Source: Changshengia sp963803165
Lineage (GTDB): Bacteria > Chloroflexota > Dormibacteria > Aeolococcales > Aeolococcaceae
DNA: 64,000 bases
NCBI GenBank assembly: GCA_963803165.1
Contig: CAWDLK010000001.1
Location: 1 to 64,000, forward strand
Direction of reading: 5' to 3'
The translations under genes and the position numbers were made by a program. Shown in pieces: positions 32,565 through 40,759 of the stretch; the stretch's first letter is position 1; each line of letters opens with the position of its first letter. The notes under the pieces were generated by a model. It was given only the letters and a program-made list of their open reading frames with translations, did no database searches and had not been told where the DNA came from.

Positions 32565-33345
32565 GCCCTCCGCGCCGCTGCATCGGAGGGTCCGCGCGGA
32601 GCCCGTCATGGGGACGGTGATCAGCCTCGACGTCCGCGACGACGACCTGCCCGAGGCAGCGCTGGACGCCGCCCTCGCCTGGTTCCACGAGGTGGACGCA
32701 CGGTTCAGCACCTACCGTGACGACAGCGAGGTCAGCCGGCTCGCCCGCGGCGAGCTGCGCGAGAGCGAGTGCTCGCGCGACCTGCGCGAGGTGCTCGGTC
32801 TCTGCGCGGAGGTCGAGCGGCGGAGTGGCGGCTGCTTCGACATCCGCCTCGGGGGCCGGCTCGATCCGTCGGGCCTGGTCAAGGGGTGGTCGGTGGAGCG
32901 CGCCGCGGAGATGCTGGTCGGCGCGGGAGCCCGCAACTTCCTGATCGGCGCGGGGGGCGACGTCGTCGCGCGGGGGCGGCCGTCGCCGGGCCAGCGATGG
33001 CGGGTCGGGATCCGCCATCCGCAGGTCGCGGACCGCATGGCGGCGGTGCTGGAGACGGGCGACCTGGCGGTGGCCACCAGCGGGACCTACGAGCGCGGCG
33101 AGCACATCATCGACCCGCGCACGGGCGGGCCGGCGGACGCGGTGCTGAGCATGACCGTGGCCGGTCCCAGCCTCACCTACGCCGATGCCTTCGCCACCGC
33201 CGCCTTCGTCCTGGGTGAGGAGGGGCTGGGCTGGGTGGCCGGGATCGCAGGCTACGCCGCGCTGGTGATCACCCGCGACCGCCGCGTGGCCTGGACGCCG
33301 GGGATGGATGCTCTGCTGCGCGATGGCGAGGCGGTCCCGACGTGA
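32548..33345 (+). CDS. apbE: FAD:protein FMN transferase (ApbE)
   Basis: 265 residues from ATG 32548, overlapping the FMN-binding gene by 17 bp; GTG 32557 is an alternative. ApbE signatures: EPVMGTVISLDV, FSTYRDDSEVSRL, DPSGLVKGWSVERA (106-119), GAGGDVVARG (134-143), TSGTYERGEHIIDPRTG (177-193) and ADAFATAAFVLG (212-223). It attaches FMN from FAD to a Thr of secreted FMN-binding proteins, here most likely the product of the gene just upstream. No lipoprotein signal is visible, so export would need another route or the enzyme acts from the cytosol. Confidence 0.9.
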   Translation: MRRVAEPSAPLHRRVRAEPVMGTVISLDVRDDDLPEAALDAALAWFHEVDARFSTYRDDSEVSRLARGELRESECSRDLREVLGLCAEVERRSGGCFDIRLGGRLDPSGLVKGWSVERAAEMLVGAGARNFLIGAGGDVVARGRPSPGQRWRVGIRHPQVADRMAAVLETGDLAVATSGTYERGEHIIDPRTGGPADAVLSMTVAGPSLTYADAFATAAFVLGEEGLGWVAGIAGYAALVITRDRRVAWTPGMDALLRDGEAVPT

Positions 33346-33434
33346 GATCGGGGCCGGCGTTCTCGACGGCGGTGCGACAGGCGGACGCGCACATCGCATG
33401 CCATTCGCTGCGAGTGGCGCGTTGAGGACCGCCC

Positions 33435-33448
33435 GCCTATACTCGGCC
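33435..33448 (+). promoter_or_regulatory. Promoter-like 14-mer upstream of ftsH
   Basis: GCCTATACTCGGCC with a TATACT -10-like core (33438-33443), 160 bp before the ftsH start. The identical 14-mer is found upstream of the M48 peptidase gene (59203-59216). No strong -35 seen. Confidence 0.4.
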
Positions 33449-33602
33449 TGACGGCAACCAGGGGCTCTCGCGCTCGGGAGCGGTGCACCGCGCGGTCCCC
33501 GCTCCCACACCTTCTCGCCCCTGACGGTCGGGCGGCGGCGGCGCGGGAAGAGGGAGCGCGAAAGGCGGTGTCGATCCGGCCAACTCCGGCGGTGGCGGCC
33601 TG

Positions 33603-35645
33603 ATGTCGGGGCGCAGGCAGGCGATCTTCCTCGGCCTCTGGGCGGTCTTCCTGGCCGTCGTGGTGGTCGTGGTGGTGTCGGTGCGAGACCAGCCACCACC
33701 CCCGCCCCAGGCCAGCCTGGGCACGCTGACCCAGGCGGTCCTCGACGCCGAGAGCGGCACCGGCGCGGCCCGCGACCAGATCTCGCTGAGCGCCGCTCAC
33801 CCGGCCCAGGTGGGCACCGGGCAGGTGACCTGGTGGGACGCCGCGGGAGGCGAGCACGTGACCCCGCTGCCCGACGGCGGGGAGAGCCTCGTGGTCTCCA
33901 TCTTCACCTCCGACCACTTCGTCGACTACACCGCCGACACCGGAATCCCGGTGAGCACCCTCCTGCTGGTGCTGGTGCCGACCCTGATCATCGTGATGGT
34001 CGTCGTCATCCTCTACTGGCGCCCGGGGCGGGCGAGCCCGGTGGGGCTGCTGCGCTCGCGGTCCCGGGAGATCGCCGGCAACCGCCAGCTCTGCACCTTC
34101 GCGGACGTCGCCGGGTGCGATGACGCCAAGCTCGAGATGGGCGAGCTGGTGGCGTTCCTGCGCGATCCCGACCGCTACCGCGCGCTGGGGGCCCGGGTGC
34201 CCAAGGGGGTCCTGCTGGTCGGACCGCCGGGCACCGGCAAGACCCTCCTGGCCCGGGCCGTCGCGGGGGAGGCCGACTGCGCCTTCCTCTCCGTCTCGGG
34301 GTCGGAGTTCGTGGAGATGTTCGTCGGGGTCGGCGCGGCGCGCGTCCGCGACCTCTTCCGGAGGGCGCGCAGGTCGGCGCCCTGCATCGTCTTCGTCGAT
34401 GAGATCGACGCCGTCGGCCGGCGCCGCGGCGGTGCCGGCGTCAACGTCGGCCACGAGGAGCGGGAGCAGACCCTCAACCAGCTGCTCGTCGAGCTGGACG
34501 GCTTCGACCAGGGCGCCCGCATCGTCGTCATCGGCGCCACCAACCGGGCCGACGTCCTTGACGAGGCGCTGCTCCGACCCGGGAGGTTCGACCGCCGGGT
34601 GACCGTCGAGGCGCCCGACGTCACCGGACGAGCGGCGATCCTCGCCGTCCACGCCGCGGGCAAGCCGCTCGCTCCCGATGCCGACCTCCCGCTGCTGGCC
34701 CGCCGGACGGCGGGCTTCACCGGCGCGGACCTGGCCAACCTGGTCAACGAGGCGGCGCTGTTGGCGGCCCGCGAGCGGCGACCGCTCATCGGCATGGGGG
34801 AGCTGGAGGCGGCGGTCGACCGGGTGCTCGTCGGACCCGAGCGGCGAGGCCGGCTGCTCAGCATCGGCGAGCGGCGCACCATCGCCTACCACGAGATGGG
34901 CCACGCCGTGGTCCTCGGCTCCCTGCCCGGGACCGACCCTGTGCGCCGGGTCAGCATCGTGGCTCGGGGGCGCTCCCTGGGCTCGACCCTCACCGTCCCC
35001 GACGGCGATCGGGCCCTCGGTTCCAAGTCGCAGCTCAAGGACCAGCTGGCCGGTCTGCTGGGAGGCCGCGCCGCCGAGGAGATCCTCCTGGGCCCCGACG
35101 ACATCACCACCGGGGGCGCCGACGACCTCCTCAAGGCGACCCAGCTCGCCCGCCGGATGGTGACCGAGCTGGGGATGTCGGGGCTCGGCGTGCGGGTGGT
35201 GGAGAGCGGCGAGCAGGGCGCGCCGCAGATCCACTCGGACGAGCTGGGCCGGCGGGTCGACGCCGAGGTCGACGGCCTGCTCGACGACGCGCTGGGCCGA
35301 GCCCGGACCATCCTGGTGGCGCGGCGCCCGCTGCTCGATGCGCTCGCGGAGCGGCTGCTGGAGGTGGAGACGATGAGCGGAGCCGAGCTGGCCGAGATGG
35401 TCTCCCAGCGCGCGACGGTCGAGCTGCGCGGGGTGGTCGCGCCCCCCCCGACGGGACGGCCGGCGCCGCCGCCCCAGCCGGCCGCCTCGTCCGGGCCCGG
35501 GATCGCCATCGCCCCTCGTCGGTCGGGCGCCGCGGCGGCGACGCCCACCCCCACCCCGGGCCCGCCGCCGTGGCTGCGCAGCCTGCTCCGCGCTGCCGGC
35601 GACGCCCTCTCGGGACGGGCACGCCCCGGCGGCCTGTCGGGGTGA
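33603..35645 (+). CDS. ftsH: FtsH-family membrane AAA+ zinc protease
   Basis: 680 residues from ATG 33603. Helix 1 (IFLGLWAVFLAVVVVVVV), an external domain of ~85 residues, helix 2 near 118-138, then the AAA domain: Walker A GPPGTGKT (207-214), pore loop FVEMFVGVG, Walker B IVFVDEIDA, second region of homology TNRADVLDEALLRPGRFDR. The protease motif is HEMGH (430-434), with the third zinc ligand in GGADDLLKAT (near 507). HEMGH replaces the commoner HEAGH but keeps the zinc and catalytic residues. The C-terminus is a long Pro/Ala-rich tail. It degrades membrane and regulatory proteins. Confidence 0.93.
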   Translation: MSGRRQAIFLGLWAVFLAVVVVVVVSVRDQPPPPPQASLGTLTQAVLDAESGTGAARDQISLSAAHPAQVGTGQVTWWDAAGGEHVTPLPDGGESLVVSIFTSDHFVDYTADTGIPVSTLLLVLVPTLIIVMVVVILYWRPGRASPVGLLRSRSREIAGNRQLCTFADVAGCDDAKLEMGELVAFLRDPDRYRALGARVPKGVLLVGPPGTGKTLLARAVAGEADCAFLSVSGSEFVEMFVGVGAARVRDLFRRARRSAPCIVFVDEIDAVGRRRGGAGVNVGHEEREQTLNQLLVELDGFDQGARIVVIGATNRADVLDEALLRPGRFDRRVTVEAPDVTGRAAILAVHAAGKPLAPDADLPLLARRTAGFTGADLANLVNEAALLAARERRPLIGMGELEAAVDRVLVGPERRGRLLSIGERRTIAYHEMGHAVVLGSLPGTDPVRRVSIVARGRSLGSTLTVPDGDRALGSKSQLKDQLAGLLGGRAAEEILLGPDDITTGGADDLLKATQLARRMVTELGMSGLGVRVVESGEQGAPQIHSDELGRRVDAEVDGLLDDALGRARTILVARRPLLDALAERLLEVETMSGAELAEMVSQRATVELRGVVAPPPTGRPAPPPQPAASSGPGIAIAPRRSGAAAATPTPTPGPPPWLRSLLRAAGDALSGRARPGGLSG

Positions 35646-35676
35646 CGGGGGCGCCCGCGCGCCCCGCAGCCCGGAC

Positions 35677-35705
35677 TTGACAGCCCGGGGGGAAGTTATC
35701 AAGAT
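35677..35705 (+). promoter_or_regulatory. Orphan promoter in the ftsH/propeller convergent gap
   Basis: TTGACA (35677-35682), 17-bp spacer, CAAGAT (35700-35705): the same -35/-10 words and spacing as upstream of nrdJ. It points rightward, away from ftsH and into the 3' end of an opposing gene, so it has no protein gene to serve. Confidence 0.5.
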
Positions 35706-35744
35706 GTTGTGTCAGTAGCCGGCCAGACCCACTACATCTTGCAC
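35697..35744. promoter_or_regulatory. Pair of NrdR-like boxes (orphan site)
   Basis: TATCAAGATGTTGTGT (35697-35712) and CCACTACATCTTGCAC (35729-35744) match the NrdR pattern ACACWATATATWGTGT at 11 and 10 of 16 positions and lie exactly 32 bp apart, as at nrdJ. The two sites are also near-inverted copies of each other (CAAGATGTTGTG versus CAAGATGTAGTG), so a hairpin is an alternative reading. Confidence 0.5.
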
Positions 35745-35803
35745 CCGGCTCAGCGCCTTCTCCTTCGCCGGAGGCCCGTCCCGTTGGGGTCGGGCCTCCC
35801 TTG
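35712..35803 (+). ncRNA. Candidate small RNA between ftsH and the propeller gene
   Basis: If the orphan promoter fires, the transcript would begin near 35712 and meet a strong terminator-like hairpin at 35770-35799, giving about 90 nt with no coding potential. AGCCGG (35717-35722) and CCGGCT (35745-35750) can pair within it. No known RNA family recognised; existence is inferred only from promoter and hairpin placement. Confidence 0.25.
35770..35801. terminator. Terminator-like hairpin between convergent genes
   Basis: GGAGGCCCG (35770-35778) pairs with CGGGCCTCC (35791-35799) across a 12-nt loop, followed on the plus strand by CTT. It could end ftsH or the candidate small RNA and, on the other strand, the propeller/LCP operon. 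Confidence 0.6.
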
Positions 35804-35823
35804 CTGCCCGGGACCGGTGAGGC

Positions 35824-37113
35824 TCAGCCGGCCCACGCCGGGGCCGAGCCGTCGAGGTCGAGGTGGCTGGTGATCTGCCGGGGTGGCGAGGGCGTAGGAC
35901 TCGGCGATGCCTTCGGGGAAGGGGTGGCGCTCGCCGACGCCCGCGGGGAGAGGGTGGCGCTCGCCGACGCCCGCGCGGAGGAGGTTGGGGTCGCCGATGC
36001 CCGCGGGGAGGCGGTGGGGGCCGCGGCCCCCTTGATGTACCAGAGCTCGAAGTAGCCGTCACCGGCCTCGGGGGCCAGGTAGATCAGATCGGTGCCGTCC
36101 GGCGACCAGGCGGGCGACGCCGCCAGGGTCCCGGTCACCAGCCGGTCGAGCGGCCCGATGGTGTCGGTGGTGGCATCGAAGGTGGCCGCCACCAGATCCG
36201 ACTCGGTGCTGCTCGGCGCCCCGTTGACGACCGGGGTGCAGATCATCGCGATCTCCGTCTCCCCGGGGTTGAGGGCGGGCTGGGAGCAGTCGTCCTGCGG
36301 CTGGGTCAGGGCCGTGCCGTCCGAGCCCAGCGCGTTGTAGAGGGGCTTCGGGTCGAGCCGGACCTGGCTCACCTCGCTGCCCGGGACGGCGCCCGCCAGC
36401 GGGGCGCTGAGCTGGCCGGTGTCACCGTAGGCGGCCTCGTACTCCACGTAGATCAGCCCGCCACCCGCAAGCGGCAGCGGGCTGACGTCGCCGCCGGTGT
36501 AGTAGTTGGCCCAGCTCTGCTGCGCGATGCCGCTGCGATGGACGACGTTGTTGCGGTTGATGTCGATGGACCCCAGCTTGGTGCTCCAGATCGAGAGGTC
36601 CACCTCGTAGCAGCACTGGCTGGGATCGTCGACGTTGGCCTTCGGATAGTCGTAGCTGAAGTAGAGGGTGCCGCCGGGCCCGACCGCCGGGTAGTAGAGC
36701 CAGTCGTCCGCCCCCAGCTCGGTGGCGGTCACCTTCCCCGAGTCGTGGCTCAGCTGCTCCTCGATCGTCCCCGTGAGGCTCAGCTCGTAGAGGTCGGAGT
36801 AGTAGTTGGCGGTGACCTTGACCGCGAGCAACCCGCCGCCCGTGGGGAGGAGCACCGGCTGGGTCCAGCCCTGTCCCCGCGCCTGGAGCTGGGTGACCTT
36901 GGTGCCGGTGAGGGCGTAGAGACCGCCGCCGTCGGCGAAGTAGATCGTCCCCGGAAGGGTGAGCTGCGGTGCCACGTGGACCTGGGTGGGGTTCTTGGCG
37001 GCGGAGAACGCCGAACCGTCGCGACTCGCCAGGTAGCGGTTGACACCGACGCCGAAGGCGGCCATGAGCGCCAGCAGCACCAGCCAGACGAGCAGCCTGC
37101 CGGGGCGGCTCAC
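35824..37113 (-). CDS. Membrane-anchored TolB-like beta-propeller protein
   Basis: 429 residues from GTG/ATG context at 37113, overlapping the LCP stop by 4 bp. One N-terminal helix (LLVWLVLLALMAAFGVGVN) anchors an external domain with propeller-type repeats such as GTIYFADGGGLYALTG, GTLYFSYDYP and SPAWSPDGTDLIYLAP. The C-terminal ~60 residues are a low-complexity Ser/Ala/Pro repeat (ASASATPSPRAS-like, encoded by degenerate ~24-33-bp repeats at about 35900-36030), then a short hydrophilic end. No catalytic residues recognised. Coupling to the LCP enzyme suggests a role in wall-polymer attachment or sensing. Confidence 0.65.
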   Translation of the reverse strand: MSRPGRLLVWLVLLALMAAFGVGVNRYLASRDGSAFSAAKNPTQVHVAPQLTLPGTIYFADGGGLYALTGTKVTQLQARGQGWTQPVLLPTGGGLLAVKVTANYYSDLYELSLTGTIEEQLSHDSGKVTATELGADDWLYYPAVGPGGTLYFSYDYPKANVDDPSQCCYEVDLSIWSTKLGSIDINRNNVVHRSGIAQQSWANYYTGGDVSPLPLAGGGLIYVEYEAAYGDTGQLSAPLAGAVPGSEVSQVRLDPKPLYNALGSDGTALTQPQDDCSQPALNPGETEIAMICTPVVNGAPSSTESDLVAATFDATTDTIGPLDRLVTGTLAASPAWSPDGTDLIYLAPEAGDGYFELWYIKGAAAPTASPRASATPTSSARASASATLSPRASASATPSPKASPSPTPSPPRQITSHLDLDGSAPAWAG

Positions 37114-38276
37114 GTGGCCGGGAAGTACTGGTGGACCACCGAGAGGATGGCGCTCATGTCGGGCTCCTCGACGTCCTCACCGTTCACCGTCGCGCCGGAG
37201 AACTGGGTGAGGAAGACGTGCTGGATGCTCCCCGCGCCGATGTCCTTGGCCAGGCCCAGCAGCAGCGGGAACTGGGTGAGCGAGACGTCGGTCAGCACCT
37301 GGCCGCTCAGAGCCGCGGCGATGTTGTTGATGTTGCCGACGCTGAGCTGGGAGAGCTTCTGGCGCAGGGCCACCAGGACCTGCTGCTGGCGGACGGTACG
37401 GCCGAGGTCCTCGGAGAGGTCGTCGTGGCGGGAGCGCACGTACTCCAGAGCCTCGACGCCGTCCATGTGCTGCGCCCCGGGGAGCACGGCGACGCGGTCG
37501 GCGGCGAACGGGTTGGTGCTGCCGGCGACGTCATAGGGGTAGTCGTCGTCCATCACCGGGTGGCTGGCCACGATGTCGATGCCGCCCACCTCGTCGATGA
37601 GGTTGATCAGTCCCTGCAGCCCGATCCAGACGTAGTGGTCGACCTGGACCTGGAAGTCGTGCTCGACGGTGGAGATCTCGGCGTCGATCCCGCTGGTGCC
37701 GCCGCCGTTGAAGCCGAACGCCTCCGAGATCTTCTCGTCCTCCTCGAACCTCCCACTCGCCGAGTAGGTGGGGACGTAGAGGTCGCGGGGAAAGGAGAGC
37801 ATGGTCACGGTGCCCGCCGCGGGGTCGACCCGGACCAGGATCATCGACTGGGTGCAGCAGAAGCCGGAGGTGGCGCCGGCGGTGGTGAACTTGCCGTCGT
37901 TGTCGGAGCCGAGGAGCAGCACGGTGAAGGGTGCCTCCGAGCCGGCCGAGACGGTGGGCGAGGGGGTGAGGGCGGCGGAGGGAGTGCCCGGGATGGGGGT
38001 GGGGGTGGCCACCTGGATGGTGTGGCCGGTGGCGCCCACCGCGGCGGTGATCGTCGGCCAGAAGAAGCTGGCCGCTCCGCCCACCCCGGAGAGGAGGAAG
38101 CCGACCACCACGGCGGCGACGATGCGGGCCCGGGGCAGCGGAACGCGGTAGCGGGAGAGGCGCCGCCGGGAGCGCCGGCCGCGGCCCCGCGGGGCGCCGG
38201 GGTCCGCTGTCCGCTCGGGCCCGGGAGGGCGGGGGTCGGGACGCGTCGGGCCCCGGGGGGAGCGACCCTGGCTCAT
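37110..38276 (-). CDS. LytR-CpsA-Psr (LCP) family wall glycopolymer ligase
   Basis: 388 residues from ATG 38276. A basic, Pro/Arg-rich cytoplasmic start, one helix (IVAAVVVGFLLSGVGGAASFF), then the LCP domain: PFTVLLLGSDNDG, MILVRVDPAAGTVTMLSFPRDLYVP (the conserved Arg-Asp pair that holds the pyrophosphate lipid), EISTVEHDFQVQVDHYVWIGLQGL, and LEYVRSRHDDLSEDLGRTVRQQQ. LCP enzymes transfer anionic polymers from polyprenyl pyrophosphate to peptidoglycan at the outer face. A 30-bp hairpin lies just upstream of the gene. Confidence 0.9.
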   Translation of the reverse strand: MSQGRSPRGPTRPDPRPPGPERTADPGAPRGRGRRSRRRLSRYRVPLPRARIVAAVVVGFLLSGVGGAASFFWPTITAAVGATGHTIQVATPTPIPGTPSAALTPSPTVSAGSEAPFTVLLLGSDNDGKFTTAGATSGFCCTQSMILVRVDPAAGTVTMLSFPRDLYVPTYSASGRFEEDEKISEAFGFNGGGTSGIDAEISTVEHDFQVQVDHYVWIGLQGLINLIDEVGGIDIVASHPVMDDDYPYDVAGSTNPFAADRVAVLPGAQHMDGVEALEYVRSRHDDLSEDLGRTVRQQQVLVALRQKLSQLSVGNINNIAAALSGQVLTDVSLTQFPLLLGLAKDIGAGSIQHVFLTQFSGATVNGEDVEEPDMSAILSVVHQYFPAT

Positions 38277-38290
38277 GAGATCAGACCTCC

Positions 38291-38320
38291 GATCGCAGCG
38301 CCGGCACAGCCGGTGCGATC
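38291..38320. other. 30-bp imperfect inverted repeat upstream of the LCP gene
   Basis: GATCGC ... GCCGGC-ACA-GCCGGT-GCGATC forms a two-part stem with an AGC bulge, 15 bp before the LCP start. It could be a leader hairpin of the LCP operon or a protein-binding site; nothing else recognised in the ~210-bp divergent gap. Confidence 0.35.
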
Positions 38321-38489
38321 ACCACCGGCTGCCGCGTGGAAGTCCCGATCACGGACCCCCACCGCCGAGGCCGGACGCCGCTCCCCGCCGGCCGGGCCCC
38401 GACGGGCCGGATGATACCCGGAAGGTTCGTCATGTCGCTGGGGCCAACTCGGCAAGTCGCGACCCCGATCCGTGTACGGTCGGGACGGG

Positions 38490-39737
38490 ATGCGACGCGA
38501 GCGGATCGTCAGCGACCAGGCCTTCTTCGCTGAGCGGATCGCCGGCCGGGCGGCCGGCGGCCGGCGCAGCACGCGAAGGGCCCGCGCCCTGGCGCCGCAC
38601 CTGGGCATCGACCTGGACGGCTGGCGAGCCCATCCCGAGCGCGTCGTCACCGTGGTCGGGTCCAAGGGAAAGGGGACCGCCGCCACCTTCGCCTCCGCGG
38701 CGCTCGCCGCGTCGGGTCTCCGGGTGGGGACCCTGACCAGCCCCGGGCTGCGCAGCAATCGGGAGCGGATCAGGGTGGATGGCGCCGCCATCGCCCTCAC
38801 CGACTACGAGGTCCTGGTGGCGGAGGTGGTGGAGACCGTCGGCCGGGTGTCCCACCTGCTTCCCGACGACGGGTACCTCTCCCCGACCGGCCTCTTCACC
38901 CTCAGCGCCCTCCGCCACTTCGCGGATCGCGGCTGCGCGGCCGTGGTTCTGGAGGCCGGCATGGGCGGGGCCTCCGACGAGGTCTCCCTGGTCGCACCCG
39001 GAGTGGTGGTGGTGACCCCCGTCCTCGGCGAGCATCTCGGGGTGCTCGGCGACAGCGTGGCCGCCATCGCGGCGGAGAAGGCCGGGGTCATCGGCGCTGG
39101 CACGCGCGTCGTGGTCTCGGCACGCCAGGAGGACCGGGGCGCGGAGGCGGCGATCCGGGCCGCCGCGGAGGTGCGCGGCTGCCGCCGCCTCGTGGAGGGG
39201 CAGGCCGGCGGAGGCGGGGTCGACCTGGGCCCACCGGCCCCCGGGCTCGGCGGCATCAGCGCCCGCCTGGGCGTGGAGGCGGGGCTCCGGCTGCTCGAGC
39301 TGGAGGGCCTGCCACCACCGCCGCCGCCGGTTCTGGCGGAGGTCCTGCGCAGCGTGCGCCTGCCCGGCCGGCTCAGCCGGCACCGCCGCGGGGCTCAGGA
39401 ATGGATCGTCGACTGCGCCACCAACCCCGCCGCCATCGCGACCGCGCTCGCCCATGTCACGGCGACCCTCGGCCCCCCCACCGCCGTGCTGACCTTCATC
39501 CCCCGTCATCGCGACCCCGCGCCGCTCCTCGAGGCGCTCCGTGGTCAGCCGCTGGTCATGGTCCCCGGCGGCAGCTCCGCGGGGCCCCGGGGGGGAGGCA
39601 CGGTGATGCGCCTGGAGGCGGTCGATCTCGACGCCCTCGGTCCGCGCGTGCTCGCGCTCGGCCCCGTCTACTTCGCCGGCGAGGTGCTCGCGACCCTCGG
39701 GGTGGACTGCGAGCGGAGCTTCAGGGTGCCGGCGTGA
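38490..39737 (+). CDS. FolC-like Mur-ligase-family protein
   Basis: 415 residues from ATG 38490 (GTG 38472 possible). The ATP loop VTVVGSKGKGTAATFASAAL, TLTSPGLRSNRERIRVDG, CAAVVLEAGMGGASDEV, and AAIAAEKAGVIGAGTRVVV follow the order of folylpolyglutamate/dihydrofolate synthases, which add glutamate to folates. The usual DH in the metal/nucleotide region is EH (VLGEHLGVLG), and no other folate gene is near, so a related amide ligase is possible. It overlaps the convergent phosphatase gene by 17 bp at the 3' ends. Confidence 0.75.
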   Translation: MRRERIVSDQAFFAERIAGRAAGGRRSTRRARALAPHLGIDLDGWRAHPERVVTVVGSKGKGTAATFASAALAASGLRVGTLTSPGLRSNRERIRVDGAAIALTDYEVLVAEVVETVGRVSHLLPDDGYLSPTGLFTLSALRHFADRGCAAVVLEAGMGGASDEVSLVAPGVVVVTPVLGEHLGVLGDSVAAIAAEKAGVIGAGTRVVVSARQEDRGAEAAIRAAAEVRGCRRLVEGQAGGGGVDLGPPAPGLGGISARLGVEAGLRLLELEGLPPPPPPVLAEVLRSVRLPGRLSRHRRGAQEWIVDCATNPAAIATALAHVTATLGPPTAVLTFIPRHRDPAPLLEALRGQPLVMVPGGSSAGPRGGGTVMRLEAVDLDALGPRVLALGPVYFAGEVLATLGVDCERSFRVPA

Positions 39738-40344
39738 CCTCGCCGAGATGGCAGGTGTCGTTCCAGAGCCAGATCACCGGGTCGCCCCGGTCGTCGCCCA
39801 GCACCGAGAGGGACGCCGCATCGAGTGCGAGCCGCTCCCCCGCCACGATGGGCAGGCCGCACCAGCGCGCGGCGAGGATGCGCAGGAAGTGCCCGTGCGA
39901 GAAAACGGCGGCGTCCCCCGCGACCCGGCGCAGGCGGGCGATCACGGCGTCGGCCCGCCGGCCGACGTCGGCGGCGCTCTCGCCACCGGTCACGCCGTCC
40001 TTCCAGATCGACCACCCCGGGTGCTCGGCGCGGATCTGCTCGGCGGTCCGCCCCTCGTAGTCGCCGTAGTCCCACTCCTCGGTCTCGGGGTCGGCCTGGG
40101 CCGAGCCCGCCCACCCGGCCAGCTCGCAGGTCCGGCGCGCCCGCTCGAGGGGGCTGTAGAGCACCTCCGCGAACTCCCACTCCCGCAACAGCCACCGGAG
40201 CCGGCCCGCCTGCTCCACGCCCACGGGGTCGAGGGGGACGTCGCTGCGTCCGGTGTGCCGGCCGCTGCAACTCCAGTCGGTCTCCCCGTGCCGGACCAGC
40301 ACCACCCTCTGGCCCCGACGCCCCGGGGGCGGCGTCCCGGTCAC
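39721..40344 (-). CDS. Histidine phosphatase family protein
   Basis: 207 residues from ATG 40344. The catalytic start LVRHGETDWSCSGRHTGRSDVPL holds the RHG nucleophile, with the second His in VFSHGHFLRILA and the acid in LEEWDYGDYEG-like EEWDYGDYEGRTAEQI. This is the phosphoglycerate-mutase-like (GpmB/CobC/SixA) fold; substrate unknown. Next gene upstream on the same strand is a small membrane protein 7 bp away. Confidence 0.88.
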   Translation of the reverse strand: MTGTPPPGRRGQRVVLVRHGETDWSCSGRHTGRSDVPLDPVGVEQAGRLRWLLREWEFAEVLYSPLERARRTCELAGWAGSAQADPETEEWDYGDYEGRTAEQIRAEHPGWSIWKDGVTGGESAADVGRRADAVIARLRRVAGDAAVFSHGHFLRILAARWCGLPIVAGERLALDAASLSVLGDDRGDPVIWLWNDTCHLGEVTPAP

Positions 40345-40351
40345 CGGCCGG

Positions 40352-40720
40352 TCAGGAGCGCCCGCTCAGCCTGTTCCGGGCCCGGCGGGGCGTGACCAGG
40401 CTGACCACCGAGAGCAGGATCACCGACCCGAGGAAGGCGACCACCACGTCCTCGACCACGCCGAGGAGGCCGCCGCCGGCGATCAGGGAGGGATCGAGCT
40501 GGTGGACGATGAGTCCGCCGATGATCGCCCCGGCCAGGCCGACGGCGATGTCCAGCAGGCAGCCCAGCCCGCGGCCCCGGACCAGCCGGCCGGCCAGGGC
40601 GCCGGCGATCAGACCGATGACCAGCCAGGCGATCAGCGTGTGCACCGGCACCGCCACCACCCCGGCCCACACCGCCAGCGCGATCACCACCAGGGCGGCG
40701 ACGAGGATCACTCCGGGCAC
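40352..40720 (-). CDS. GlsB/YeaQ/YmgE-family small membrane protein
   Basis: 122 residues from GTG 40720. Four hydrophobic segments with the Gly-rich signature LIAWLVIGLIAGALAGRLVRGRGLGCLLDIAVGLAGAIIGG of the transglycosylase-associated family, which is stress-linked but of unknown biochemical role. An extra N-terminal helix and a Gly-rich C-terminal helix (LIAGGGLLGVVEDVVVAFLG) are present. Likely in one operon with the phosphatase downstream. Confidence 0.82.
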   Translation of the reverse strand: MPGVILVAALVVIALAVWAGVVAVPVHTLIAWLVIGLIAGALAGRLVRGRGLGCLLDIAVGLAGAIIGGLIVHQLDPSLIAGGGLLGVVEDVVVAFLGSVILLSVVSLVTPRRARNRLSGRS

Positions 40721-40759
40721 CCCCCTACCGTACCCCGTGGCGGGCCGGCGCTGCCGCCC

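Noticed and set aside
35701..35750. H-type pseudoknot (AAGATGTTGTG with CACTACATCTT; AGCCGG with CCGGCT)
   Set aside because: Pairing is possible, but the first arm overlaps the candidate -10 and would not be fully transcribed; the NrdR-box reading explains the repeat better.
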